From Buddleja alternifolia (taxonomy: Eukaryota > Streptophyta > Magnoliopsida > Lamiales > Scrophulariaceae), in NCBI GenBank assembly GCA_019426215.1, contig CM033405.1:5743001-5807000 (forward strand): a DNA stretch of 64,000 nt, written 5' to 3'. Positions 1 through 11,299 of the stretch are shown one piece after another (within the stretch, counting starts at the first letter, position 1; each line of letters starts with the position of its first letter). The notes beneath the pieces were generated by a model. It was given only the letters and a program-made list of their open reading frames with translations. It was not told the origin of the DNA and did not search any database. The translations under genes and the position numbers were made by a program.

Positions 1-837
1 TGATTGGAAATAAATTAAAAACACAATCTGATGCAAGAGTGGAAAAGGGACTCAGTAACAAGAATGTTCCTCCTGCTTCAGACCAATTATTCTCGCAGCT
101 TTACCATTTCTTATATTCTTACTATTAGAGACCACTCCGAAATGGAAGAGGATCAAACAAAAATAGAAGGCGAAAGGCCAGTGCAAACAATGGTCATGAA
201 AAACTGCTAAACTGCAAGTAAAATTATGAGCAATCCATAATTGAGGCAATTCTCAGACAAGCTAAAGCCAGACCATAAGAAAAGGTAAATTTATTTCGTC
301 ATCTTGAGTTCGTATCCATATTATATCTAGACTAATTCAAGGTTCTTTTAGATGAAGGCATGACTTCGTACAAAACATGGTTAGAATGTATCATAAGATT
401 TGTTTATATACTTAATGATCTCACTAAACATTAGATTGCTCAAGGATTAACTAACAGACACAGCTTCTTTCACCATTGCACCTTAATCCCATCAAAGAAG
501 TGGTTGAGGAGGCCACGAAGCATAATGATACAATTCAAACTGGACAATGAAAAGTCTTTTTCAAGAGATTCATCATTTTGGGTTCATCCTAAGCAAACAA
601 AACAAGTAAATTAACAAATACAATGCCATGATTTACCCCAAAAACAATCATAAAATATCAAATAACAGTACCATTACAAGAAAAACTTATGAAGCATTAA
701 ACTGATCCGCAATATGATTACACTCCAAATATACCAGGGCAAAAACAAGTCACCAGTTCATCAATCCAATACAAAATCACAACAAAGTAACTTATTAAGC
801 TAATGTAAAAAATTAATCACCTTCAACATAAGCAAAA
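1..837. other. AT-rich spacer and ABCF4 3' flank
   Basis: No convincing coding exon, RNA gene or repeat structure was recognised here. The right part must include the 3'UTR of the minus-strand ABC gene that ends at 838. The small open frames lack recognisable similarity and are not called. Confidence 0.5.
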
Positions 838-3003
838 TCAATCATCGACCTCAGCTCGGATCTCCTTAACAAGCTCATCCTTATATTCCTCAAAAGAACC
901 AGGGAAAGTCTCAACAGTTCCATTCTCCACCACCCATATTTGACTTATTTCTTCATCTTCACATACACGCGATATTAGCCTCGAGTCATGACTCACTAAA
1001 ACAACTCCACCGCTGAACTCATCAAGAGCATCCGCCAGTGCATCAATACTTTGCATATCCAAATGATTAGTCGGCTCATCCAATAGCAAAATGTGTGGCT
1101 TAGACATCGATATGGAAGTAAAAACCACTCTCGATTTTTGCCCTCCAGATAGTTTTGCAATTGGGGTTAAATGGTTATGGCTTGGAAGGCCAAATTTCCC
1201 GAGCTTTGCACGAACAGCTTCTTGCTTACTCAACCCTTCTTGTTCTGGATGTAAACGAAGCAGATATTGAACTGGGGTTTCATCCATTGTTAATAAATCC
1301 ACAAAATGTTGTGAATATCTACCAATTCTTAATTTTTGACTTCTTCTTACTTCACCCTCAGAAGGGACCAAATCTCCAGCAAGAAGGTTGAGTAAAGTAG
1401 ATTTTCCAGCCCCATTGGGCCCCACAATTGCAACACGAGTCCCCATATCGATACCAACATCCACATCAGATAGCCTGAAATCCTCTCTATTAGGATAGCT
1501 AAAGCTAACATCAATTAATTGCAAAAGTGGTGGTGTTAACTCAGTGGGTTCGGGGAAATGGAACTCTACAGTGTAATCTCTCCATTTTTGAGGCGCCTCA
1601 GGGGTAGGCTCATCCTCATCGACAGCCTTGTGTTTACCCTTATGCTTAGAAGCTTCTTTAGCAGCAACAAATTTGGCTCGTTCTTTGGCTTTTTCTTGCT
1701 GGGCCCTACTCCCAGATCTCTTTGCAGCTTTTACTTGTTTATCATAAATTTCAAACTTTTTGTTCATCTCTTTGCGACGCTGCTCATATCCACTTTCGAA
1801 ATCATCGAAATTTCCACGGTAAAAGTGTAGTTTCAAATCATGAAGATGGATAATTTCGTTGCATACCGTGTTAAGAAAATCTCGATCGTGTGAAACAACA
1901 ACAAGAGTTTTCTTCCACCTGCATAAATATTCTTCTAACCATAGAACAGCCCTAAGGTCAAGATGATTGGTGGGTTCATCCAACAGCAACAAAGTTGGCT
2001 GAACAAAAAGTGCTCTGGCTAATGAAATTCTCATCCTCCAACCACCACTAAAAGACCGTGTGGGACGACCCTGCATATCTTTAGTGAAACCCAACCCGGC
2101 AAGAATCTTGGAAGCTTGAGCCTCAGCAGCATCTGAACCCATTAATTGTAATTTTTCATATAATTCAGAAAGTTTCTCTCCCACATCATCATCATCATTA
2201 GCATCATCATTAGACACATTTGATGCATCTTGTAAAGAAGCAACTTCTTGACGAAGCTTAACGAGTTCTTCATTGGCTGAAACAACTGCTTCAAGGGCTG
2301 TTCTATTATCACCAACAACCTCTTGTTCCACCAAAAGTACATCGATGTTTTTAGGTACTGGTATTCTTCTCCATGCAAGAAGCTTTAGTAGGGTCGATTT
2401 GCCCATTCCATTGGGGCCCACAAGTCCATACCGCTTCCCGTGTGAAATTTTCACAGAAGTATTCTTCAAGAGTTCTTTCCCACGAGCAGAAACAGAAAAG
2501 TTATCTATTGTTATATCTTTGACATTAGCATCAGCATCGTCTTCACCATCAAGAACCGAAGCCCGGCTACCAATTACAACAGTAAAAGCATCGCGATCAT
2601 CCTTAAGGGCTTCTTTCTTCGCCAGCTCAGCAGCCTGATTAGCAAGCACATCCTTTTTTTCTCTTTTCTTCAACTCCTTATCACTTACACCTATCTCAAG
2701 AGCCCTTGCAGCACTTCTGCTCTGCCGGCTTGGTAATTTTTGAGACTCATTCTGCTTTTGTTCTTGCTCAGAGTCCAACACGTCATCCTCTTCATCAGAG
2801 GAAGGAAGATCGACGCCATCAATATACGACGACACTTTGGGAGCTGCTTTTGGCTTAGGCTTAGTAGAAGTGGAGGTCTGTCCTTTCTTTGGTTTATCCG
2901 GTTTTTCATCCATGCTGGCAAGCATCGCAGAGACAGAGATCTTCTCTTTACTCGCCTTGGACTTTGTTCCGGCTCCAGCGTCATCTGGTTTCTTCTTTCC
3001 CAT
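838..3003 (-). CDS. ABCF4: ABC transporter F family member 4 (GCN20/GCN4-like)
   Basis: This encodes a soluble twin-ATPase ABC protein of the ABCF class, which has no membrane domain and acts with ribosomes or translation factors such as GCN2 signalling. The 721-residue product starts at the ATG at 3003 (MGKKKPDD). An upstream in-frame ATG at 3150 would add 49 unrelated residues and is rejected, because an acceptor site (GTATAG) lies just before 3011. The N-terminus is Lys/Asp/Glu-rich. The first ATPase has Walker A GPNGMGKST at about 196, signature SGGWR at about 319 and Walker B LLLDEPTNHLD at about 338. The second has GPNGAGKST at about 528, SGGQKSR at about 619 and LLLDEPTNHLD at about 638. 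A charged linker separates them. Length and order match plant ABCF4, and the coding region is uninterrupted. The family is certain; the exact member follows from the close match of the whole chain to Arabidopsis GCN4 as remembered. Confidence 0.95.
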   Translation of the reverse strand: MGKKKPDDAGAGTKSKASKEKISVSAMLASMDEKPDKPKKGQTSTSTKPKPKAAPKVSSYIDGVDLPSSDEEDDVLDSEQEQKQNESQKLPSRQSRSAARALEIGVSDKELKKREKKDVLANQAAELAKKEALKDDRDAFTVVIGSRASVLDGEDDADANVKDITIDNFSVSARGKELLKNTSVKISHGKRYGLVGPNGMGKSTLLKLLAWRRIPVPKNIDVLLVEQEVVGDNRTALEAVVSANEELVKLRQEVASLQDASNVSNDDANDDDDVGEKLSELYEKLQLMGSDAAEAQASKILAGLGFTKDMQGRPTRSFSGGWRMRISLARALFVQPTLLLLDEPTNHLDLRAVLWLEEYLCRWKKTLVVVSHDRDFLNTVCNEIIHLHDLKLHFYRGNFDDFESGYEQRRKEMNKKFEIYDKQVKAAKRSGSRAQQEKAKERAKFVAAKEASKHKGKHKAVDEDEPTPEAPQKWRDYTVEFHFPEPTELTPPLLQLIDVSFSYPNREDFRLSDVDVGIDMGTRVAIVGPNGAGKSTLLNLLAGDLVPSEGEVRRSQKLRIGRYSQHFVDLLTMDETPVQYLLRLHPEQEGLSKQEAVRAKLGKFGLPSHNHLTPIAKLSGGQKSRVVFTSISMSKPHILLLDEPTNHLDMQSIDALADALDEFSGGVVLVSHDSRLISRVCEDEEISQIWVVENGTVETFPGSFEEYKDELVKEIRAEVDD

Positions 3004-3560
3004 AATACTGGCTATACAAACATAATTGAAATTAAACAAAGAATTTCTATTATTAAGAAATCTATCATGAAAATTCATACTTAAACAGGGAAAAAAACAT
3101 AAGAATTGAATATTGTTCATACCAAAAAAAAAAAAAAATCCCCCATTCAATTTGATAAAATTCTAGATAAAAGTTCTTTTTTAAAAAAATAAAATAATAT
3201 CATCTTCTCATATAAAGACACAATCCAGTTAGATTTATGAAGAAATACCCATCAAAACTGACAATAGGCACAATCTGAAATATATCAATTAAATGTAACC
3301 TTATAATAATTTGAGCTGATATTTAACTTATCGTAATTTCACACCTCAAAATTCGATTTTTATTCAACAATAAGCTCAAACAATTAATTACCCAAAAAGC
3401 TGAAAAATAACAAAAAATATATATACGCCGTGTTTTTTTTTTACCAGCGAGAAGGTAGCGGAGGCGGCGGTGGCTTCGAGCGGCGGTGGCTTGGGATTGA
3501 GGTGGTTTCCGGCGGCGGAGGAAGAATCAGGCGGCGGAGATGTGGTGGCCTAGGGTTTAA
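3004..3560 (-). promoter_or_regulatory. 5'UTR of ABCF4 with an intron
   Basis: On the minus strand a donor (CTG|GTAAAAAA) at 3444 and an acceptor (TTTGTATAG) at 3012 define a likely 433-bp 5'UTR intron. The upstream GC-rich stretch 3445-3560, with GGCGG repeats in an AT-rich setting and a CTAGGGTTT-like motif on the plus strand, looks like the first non-coding exon. The transcription start is not resolved. Confidence 0.6.
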
Positions 3561-4640
3561 TCAGATTTTTGTTTATGCGTGCTGTGTATGCCAAAAGTGA
3601 GAGATAGAAGAGTTGGATCTAATTTTATTTTGTCAAATTTTTGAGTTATATTTTATAGTTTTATTTATTATTAATGTAATTAATATTTAATAATATAAAA
3701 ATAAATATATTAAAAATAGAGAAAATTATTATTGGACCTGATCTTTAGACCAATAAGAAAATTTGGATTGGCCCAACTCATCAACCCAATTTGTGGATCA
3801 AACAAATTCCATGTACTCAAGATTCAAGAACCCAAAACCTTTTTGGGTTCTTTCTTGAAATAGTCGCTAATTAAGGGAGTGGCTGGGCGTTTTTCATCTT
3901 TAAAAGAAGAGAAAATTACCAAAAGTTCCGCTCACTAAATTTAGTGCAAATTACCAAAACGTCTATAACCATTTCGAAATTACATAAGCCTCTCATCATG
4001 TTAAGATATTTTTACAATTACACCTCTGTGTATTTAAATTTCTTTATATTTTTAGATTTTGTAAACTTTACAAATAGACCCCTTGAGAGGGTCTTGTTAT
4101 AATTTACCAAAAGTTAAGAATTTTTTTAAAATTTACACTAAAATAAGGGCGTGGGCATATAATTCATCCTTAAAAATATAACCACTAACAATTTAGTTCT
4201 CTATTTCTCATTTAGCCTCAATTTAAGGAGAATGAAATTATAAAAAGTGGCCGGACCCGGAAGTGGGAACCATCTCAATTTAGGGATTAATTTTCAAAGT
4301 AAAATAGTGTACATGCAAATGTCCTTATTGATTTGTAAGACTAACATTATCACTTTCATCTAATTTACAATGACCAAAAATGCAAGTTTATTTGGCAAAA
4401 GTTACAATTCTAGTTTCGAGAATTATGATAGTGTGACATTTCTTGTCCTGACTTTTGAGGACCTCGCAATTTTCTTCCGAAATTTTGAAATCACAAATGT
4501 CAAAAGTCATGTACCAAACACGTGACTTTTGTTAGTGAAACAAAATTTCTGGTCAAATTTGTCATCAAATTGAAAAAGGCAAAATAGTTTACTAAATTGT
4601 AAATGCGATATTTGCAAGATGAAAAATGTCGCTTCAAATT
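3561..4640. other. Spacer upstream of ABCF4
   Basis: AT-rich DNA with no coding potential. The stretch 3910-4160 contains phrases such as AAATTACCAAAA that resemble decayed MITE ends, but no matching partner end was found. Confidence 0.4.
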
Positions 4641-4643
4641 TTT

Positions 4644-4904
4644 AGCATTTGGTTGAGCTCATAAGCTATTTGAGAGTTTATAAGTTCTTATAAAGTGTTT
4701 GGTAATTTTTTTAATAAAAAAACGTATAAACCCTCAAAATAAGTTGTTAGGAGCTTATAAGCTGTTAAAAAAAAATAAAGAGTAAAAAATAAATAAGGAG
4801 ACCCCAACTTATTTTTTACAACTTATAAGATAGAAAGCTTATAAACTCTAAAAATATATTATAAACACTATAAACTATTTAAAATAAGCTTAGCCAAACA
4901 CCAT
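4644..4904. mobile_element. Small MITE-like inverted repeat
   Basis: The left end reads TTTGGTTGAGCTCATAAGCT, and the right end in reverse complement reads as a related TTTGGCTAAGCTTATT. The interior is also self-complementary (repeated TTATAAG/CTTATAA). This fits a degenerate, hAT-like MITE. No clear target-site duplication was found. Confidence 0.4.
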
Positions 4905-5041
4905 CTTAATTTTAAAATTATATACAATACAGTACTTTATATATATATTATCTGCTTGGACATTATTAAGAAAAAAATGTTATCTGCTTGAACGTAAAAC
5001 AAAATGAAAGATGAAAGTTAAATATGTGTTAGCTAATTGCA

Positions 5042-5490
5042 GGGAAAATTACACTTTTTGTCCTTTGTCCTAGTTCAATTTTGGTCTCATTCGTTATAGA
5101 TTTCTCACATTTAGTTCTATAACTTTTAAAATATCTCATATTTAATCCCAAATGAAGTTTTCATATAAAATTTAACGGTCAACTCTATTAGTCAATCTTT
5201 TGGCCGGTTTTTTCGGGGAGATTTTTTGTGTGAGTGCACATGATATTTAATAAAAACATCTTGATAATAAATATAATATGTGTGTGATTGCATTTATGCA
5301 CGGCTTTTCCCACAAAAAATCGATCGAAAGGTTAATTAACAGAGTTGACCGTCAAATGTTAGATCGAAACTTTGGTTGAGACTAAATGTGAGACATTTTG
5401 AAAATTATAGAACTAAATATGAGAAACCGTAACGAATGAGACCAAAATTAAATTAGAAAATAATTATGGGACAAAAAATGCAATTTTCCC
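5042..5490. mobile_element. Foldback MITE with a 10-bp TSD (Mutator-like)
   Basis: The two halves are inverted copies: the left half starts GGGAAAATTACACTTTTTGT and the right half, reversed, starts CGGGAAAATTGCATTTTTTGT. Both continue through matching motifs such as TTTGGTCTCATTCGTTA and TTTCTCATATTTAGTTCTA. The ten bases GCTAATTGCA flank it at 5032-5041 and 5491-5500. Long inverted repeats with a 9-10-bp duplication point to a non-autonomous Mutator-like element. It has no coding capacity. The copy at 43665-44110 belongs to the same family. Confidence 0.75.
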
Positions 5491-5679
5491 GCTAATTGCA
5501 TCAATACCCCAAACTTAACAAAACTATTGATATGTATATGGTGTTCGGACATTAACATTAACGAGAAACTTCGTATATACCATCGATTCTAAATTCTGAG
5601 TCACATGTAAACTCACGTGTATAATATGCACATGACATGTAAACTCAATTTAATTGCACCGTTTTTATGTGGTTTAAGA

Positions 5680-6027
5680 TTTAAGTCAAAACCGCACGAC
5701 CCTATATGTGGTTTATTGTTAATTTTGGTGTTAAAAAAACCGCACGCACAACGCCACAACCTATGTGTGTGTGTGTATATATGTGTTACTTATTTATTAT
5801 TATGTAATATTAACTTCTAATCGTTGTTACACGTAATACTACTTGATTTTTATAGTTTAATTTAATATTTATTATTGAATTGATATAGTTATATCTTTTA
5901 TATGATAAATAATATGTCAATGTGGGTGCTTGAAACTTTTAAAGGATAATATTTTTTGGTATTTTAGTGTTATATTTTTTTAAAATAATAGAAACTTAAA
6001 GAGTTTTGGTAAAAAATTAAAGAAAAG
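5680..6027. other. AT-rich spacer
   Basis: No gene seen. Repeated AAACCGCAC phrases at 5690 and 5740, also near 7200 and 7895, suggest decayed hAT-type ends, but no full element can be drawn. Confidence 0.3.
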
Positions 6028-6642
6028 AGAAAATTACTAAAAAACCTCCTAAAATAAAACTTTATATCCATAAGCCCCATGATAAAAAATTTCAATCTAA
6101 AAAACTCATTCTACCAACTTTTCATTGCAAAAAGCCCAAGATTTAGGGTTAATAAATTTATGGACTCAATTGCCCTTAGCTTTCTAGACTAAAAATTTAA
6201 TCCATTGTAGTTTTGTATAGAAATTCATTTATTTAGAAATTTTATATTGATAATTGACTAAATATAATTTTAGTTTTAAATTTTTCAAATTTTTAATCTT
6301 CTTAAAAAAAATTAAAAAAATATTTTTTTAGATAATTATCATAGTAAAATAAAAAATATATATAAATTTATTTAAAATATTTAATACTAAAAATAAAATT
6401 TTGTATTAGTCAACTTATCACTTTGGAAACTTAAAACAAAAAAAAATCGATAAAAAAAATCAATTGATCAATTTTTAACTTAATGAATGAATGAAGGTTA
6501 GTAGAGTCAAAAAAGTTCTTAATACTAATTTTTGGGCTTTTTTGAATGAAAAGTTTGTAGAGTGGACTTTTAAGATTGAGTAATATTTTAATGGTTTTTT
6601 TGGATATGAAAATTTATTTGGTGAGTTTTAGTAATTTTTCCT
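6028..6642. mobile_element. MITE, family copy 1 (AGAGAAAATTACTAAAA ends)
   Basis: Imperfect terminal inverted repeats of roughly 100 bp: both ends read about AGRAAAATTACTAAAA, followed by TATATCC/TATCC and CTACAAACTTTTCATT-type motifs and then AAAAAGCCC. The interior is AT-rich and non-coding. A second copy of the same family is at 8126-9263. The target-site duplication is not readable in the poly-A flanks. Confidence 0.55.
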
Positions 6643-7251
6643 AAAAAAAAAGTATTATGGATTATAATTGTGATATTTCACTCGATTTACCACTCACAAT
6701 TACTTGTAATTGCCATGTTATGTTTTATACTTAAAATTATTTTTATAATAATCTTTTGCAGATTGTAATGCATAGGTGTTAATAAACAAACAAGTACACC
6801 ATGTTACTTTTTATACTATTATTTTTTCTACAAATTTTAAGTTCAACTTTTCATGACAAGATAAAAAAAAGCTTCTTATACATGTATGTGTGTTTATTTG
6901 ATATATATATATATATATTATAAAATATGTACATAATATATTTATACTCAATGTAAAATTGATCTTTAAAATGTTATACTAGTACTTATTCTCATTTTAA
7001 CGTATGATACACTTACATAACATTATGTAATGATGTTAGTATTTTTTTATGATCATGGAATTTAATGTTGATAATATATTCTTAAATAGTATTTTCTTAG
7101 TTATGAATGATCATAATTTATTTTCTTTAATTTAACAAAAAAGATAACAAACTTTGTTTGTTTATTTAGTTATACAAAGCAAAATCAATTGAAAATCTGT
7201 CGAACCGCACAAAATCGCATGGTCGATTTTGATTTACAAAATCGCAATCTC

Positions 7252-7892
7252 AAATTGTAAGTCCTCTTTTTTTTTTTGAAAAAAAATCAATTTTACATAT
7301 CATTCAATCGAAAGTTTACAACGCTTGGAACAATACAATTCATATCGACTCAAACGATGTAGTAAGAACATCTGAAACACCAACTATCAAGTTCCTGAAG
7401 ATAACAAATTTTAAGAACTCACAAACGAACACAAGAAAATTCTTGTGCAACTCCTATTCAAGGAGAGATAAAACTTTCATTCGAGAGAGAAAGCAAACTC
7501 TCATACGAGAGAGAAAATAAAATACTAAATAAAATATCTAAAACGCTATATAAATTTAGAAACTTAGGTATCACCCGTCTTCATCTCGTCAGATACTCTG
7601 TCTCTTTAAATCCATATCCGTCTCGTTAGATTTGGAGATATGTCTTTAGATCCATATCTCTCTCATTAGATTTGAAGATGTGATGTACAACTTGAAGAAG
7701 GGTGCTTCAACCCAATCCGCCGATGATGGTGGTGGTAACAGTGGTGAAGTAGAGGACTACTTCACCAAGCCATCGCTGGCGGAGGAAAATAGAAGAAAAA
7801 GAAGGCTAGGGTTTAGAGAGAGATGAGGAAAGAGAGAGAGGCGTAATAAATTAACGTTAATTAACTTCCCAAAAAAAAATTGTATGTCCTCT
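7252..7892 (-). mobile_element. Retroposon, poly-A end to the left, 16-bp TSD
   Basis: A 609-bp insert (7268-7876) begins on the plus strand with a poly-T run and is flanked by 16-bp repeats (AAATTGTAAGTCCTCT at 7252 and the same with one change at 7877). A long TSD plus a terminal A/T tract indicates L1-type target-primed insertion in the minus orientation. Its 5' part (right side) is CT-rich with CTCTCTAAACCCTAGCC, like a plant 5'UTR, and includes a GGTGGTGGT-type stretch. There is no reverse transcriptase, so it is either a 5'-truncated or non-autonomous LINE or a processed transcript. Confidence 0.65.
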
Positions 7893-8125
7893 AAACCGCA
7901 TGCACTTGCAGTTCAATTTGCGATTAGCAAATAAAATTAAATCGCAAAATTGCACCGTGATTGCCCCTATATTTTGTAAGTATTGACGCGCGAAAAATTA
8001 CAAAAATAGAATATAAAAAACCAGTAAGATGGAGATTGAGACTGTTTAGGAAAATTTCCACGATCTCTCCACTGAAACCAAGCTCAAAAGTCTCAATAGA
8101 CTTGTACTTGAGGTTTTTCAAATAA

Positions 8126-9263
8126 AGAAAATATTTTAAACCCCCTAAAATAAACTTTTATATCTAATGTGTGTCCAATTCACACCAATAATTTTATATA
8201 ATATATTGGAAAATTGAGAGTAAATGATAGGTAATAATAGGGAGTAATGACGTGAAAAGTAAGATCTGTTATTAATTCTTGCATCTTGCTCAGTCCTCTA
8301 TTAGATAGATCTTGTCTCTAGCTTTGCTTTTTGTAGATATGGCCTTCCTTTTACTGATCCAGTCGAGTTGCAGCTGTGCAGACCTTGGTCCAACTCTTCA
8401 TAAGGCTTTTAGTCTATTGAGTTTTGGGTTTGTCAGCTTAGCTCAATAGTTAATTCCAACCCATATTAATATCCAAAAAAACTCATAGTAATAGTTTTTA
8501 ATCCAAAAAATCTATTCCACCAACTATGCATTAAACAAGCCCCAATATTATACCAAAAACTGTTGATCTAGTGGTAAGCATTTCCTACTTTATGTGAGAG
8601 GTCCGGGGTTCGCATCCTGACTGCCACAAGTTGTGATTCTCCCCTTCTTTATGGAGCTAGATAGAGTCTTTATGGCTAAAGATTATAACTATCAATCTAG
8701 ATTTGTCGGGCTAAATATTTAGGGTATTCCCCTTTGTCTTGAATTAAAAAAAAAAAGCCTCAATATTTTGGGCTGATAAAATTATGGAGTCAATTGCCCT
8801 TAACCTTTGACATTAAGAATTAATCAATTGTACTTTGTGTGAAAATTTACTTATTTAAAACTTTATATTAATAGTAGATATTAATTTGCAATTTTCCATC
8901 TTTTAATCTTTTTAAATTTTTTAAGAAAATGTACTTTTAGATAAAACGGTATCAATATCAAAAATAAATTATATATAAATATTAAAAATTTCTAATATTA
9001 AAAATAAAATTCATATAATGCAATTTATAAATTTGAAAAATCCAAAAGAAAAAGATCTCTATAAAACAAAAAATCAATTGATCAATTCTTGACTTAAGAA
9101 ATAAAGGGTAATTTAGTTCAAAAAATTATTTATCTCAACTTTTGGTTTTTGAATGAAAAGTTTGTAGAAAAATATTTATATGAAAATTTTGAGATTGAAA
9201 AATATTTATATGAATTTCTTAGATATAAAAATTTATTTTAGGGGTGGTTTTAGTAATTTTCCC
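8126..9263. mobile_element. MITE, family copy 2, enlarged by insertions
   Basis: The ends (AAAGAAAATATTTTAAACCC on the left and, reversed, AGGGAAAATTACTAAAACCA on the right) and internal motifs (AAAACTCAT, CTATTCCACCAACT, GCATTAAACAAGCCCC) match the copy at 6028-6642. It is longer because it carries a SINE at 8550-8754 and a further unassigned insert at about 8180-8460. Confidence 0.5.
8537..8767 (+). mobile_element. tRNA-derived SINE with a 13-bp TSD
   Basis: The insert 8550-8754 has a tRNA-like head: an A-box-like region around GTTGATCTAGTGGTAAGCAT and a B box in GGTCCGGGGTTCGCATCC. A tRNA-unrelated body and an A11 tail follow. The flanks AAGCCCCAATATT (8537-8549) and AAGCCTCAATATT (8755-8767) form a 13-bp TSD with one change. 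It lies inside the MITE 8126-9263 and is therefore the younger insertion. Confidence 0.8.
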
Positions 9264-9753
9264 TGAAGTAAAAGCAAAAATTTGCAGAAAAATGTAATTT
9301 TTTTACCTCTCACCTTAATATTACTGAGAAAAAAGCCTAGCAAATAGGGCAAGCATGCAAAAATATGTATACATATATGATATATAGGGCACGTAAATCA
9401 ACGCATGCACATAAAGCAAACCACTAATTCTTATTTCTTTATACCTGAAACTATATTACAACATTTAAGACATATATAACTTACTAACAACTTTCATGTA
9501 TATTAACAAAAAAGCTTACAACCTTAATTAGTACATAAAACACTATAGTAACAAGAGCAGCTTAGGACGTACAATCACATCATGCATGTCTACGTACAGA
9601 TTATTTGAACCTACACATAAATTTAACAAGAAAAATAAAAAGCTGAAAAGCAAACCAAAAGACATTTTCTAAAGCTTTGACAGAGATTTTTTCAAACAAG
9701 GGCATGCACGTTTCTTTTTCATGCAAATATCAAACGACGTCGTTGCCAATATA
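9264..9753. other. 3' flank of the GH3 gene
   Basis: AT-rich sequence immediately downstream of the minus-strand GH3 stop codon. It should contain that gene's 3'UTR. No other feature is seen. Confidence 0.5.
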
Positions 9754-11266
9754 TCAAACTCGCCGTTCAGGAGTCCAGTGCGGCGGAACTGGGCTGAAAT
9801 GGGCGGAAACCACCCGGGAATCGAGCAGCTCCACGATGGGCGTGAAGCTCACGCACCTCGGAGCCTTATACTGATTAATCGACGCGCCTCTTGAGATTGC
9901 ATAATCCATCACCTCCTCAAACGTACCATTCTTCACAACCCTAATCTCGAGCGGCCCGACCGAGTTATCCGCGACCCGGCACTGTCGATAAACCGAGTTC
10001 ATCGACTCTTCCATAACCAAACAGCATTTCTCCAGAACCTCCCCGGTCGGGCCGTGGACCGGATCCTTCACAAGTAGTTCCCAGTATATAACATAATGAC
10101 CCGGAATCGTCTTCGTGTCAGCAAAACTAGTGTACTCAACTACTGTAGTGTCAAAATCGCGTAACAAAGCGTACGCATTTTCGACAGTCTTTTGCAGCTC
10201 CGATTCGTCTGTCTTATCTGCATCGATGCTGAGAAGAACGTTTTTTCTCCTTATGAACTTGAACTGAGGAGCCGAGTTGTGAAACTCGGTGACTCGGAGG
10301 ATATCGCCGACGCGGTAACGGCACAGCCCGGAGTAGGTGGTGACGACGAGCTCATACTCTTTTCCGACTTCCACGTCAGCTAAGTCCACCAGCCGTGGCG
10401 GCAATTCACGGCTCAGATGAACCGGGTTCGCCGGTTCATGCGGGATAAACTCGAAATACCCCATATTCGGCATGATTGTGTACGACACTTCATCGGGCTT
10501 GTTCATCGGCTTCAAATTAAGCCCGAAATAGCACTCCGACGACGCGTACATCGTACACGGCTTCGGCAGACCGCCGCTGTAGAAATCGAGCAGTGGAATA
10601 TATTGCGCCATGGCTCCCGTGACTATTACATCGAGATATTTCGTATTAGGCCAAATTCTTACAATTATCCTCTCCCAATTCTCGTTTTCACACTCTTTGA
10701 TTATAAATTCAGCTAAATCAGTATCCGGCTCAAGAAGAATCTTCTTCATGCGTTCTTGAATAAACCGGTCCGTTATTCTAGGGTTTAGTAAACCGGTCGA
10801 GATGTCATGGGCGAGTTGGCGCCAGTTGAGTTGTAAGAACCGGATGGCCCGGAGTAGACCGGATGCGAAAACCGCTCCGACCCGGAGGACTTGTTCACGC
10901 ATGAGTAGACCGCAGAGCATTTGAGTGTACATGCTTTGGTAAGAGTCCGTGCAGAGAATGGCTTCATCCGGGCTGGTGTAGACATTATACGGGTCGTAGG
11001 GTCGGGTCTTGAATTGATCGCTTTTGTAATAACTGGTTAGAACCGGGCGGGCCACTAACCCGCCCGGAGTTTTGGTTTCTGCCTTTATAAATAGAAAGTA
11101 GAGCCCTTTTCCTTTGTCCAAATCCGGCACATATCTGTTAACAGATGGAAATTGATATTTAAAATGATGGTTATATAATGAAATTATTATTCTTGTATGT
11201 TTTTTCTCCAAGGAAAAAACTTTTTTCCTCATAAATTCTTGATTAAGATTTATTTGATTAACAATG

Positions 11267-11299
<33 letters not shown>

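Noticed and set aside
3004..3150. N-terminal extension of the ABCF4 frame by 49 residues
   Set aside because: The residues are low-complexity and unlike the family, and a good splice acceptor lies between them and the family start MGKKK, so this is 5'UTR intron sequence.
8550..8630. tRNA-like sequence with A and B boxes
   Set aside because: It is the head of a SINE with poly-A tail and TSD, not a tRNA gene; no cloverleaf was recognised.
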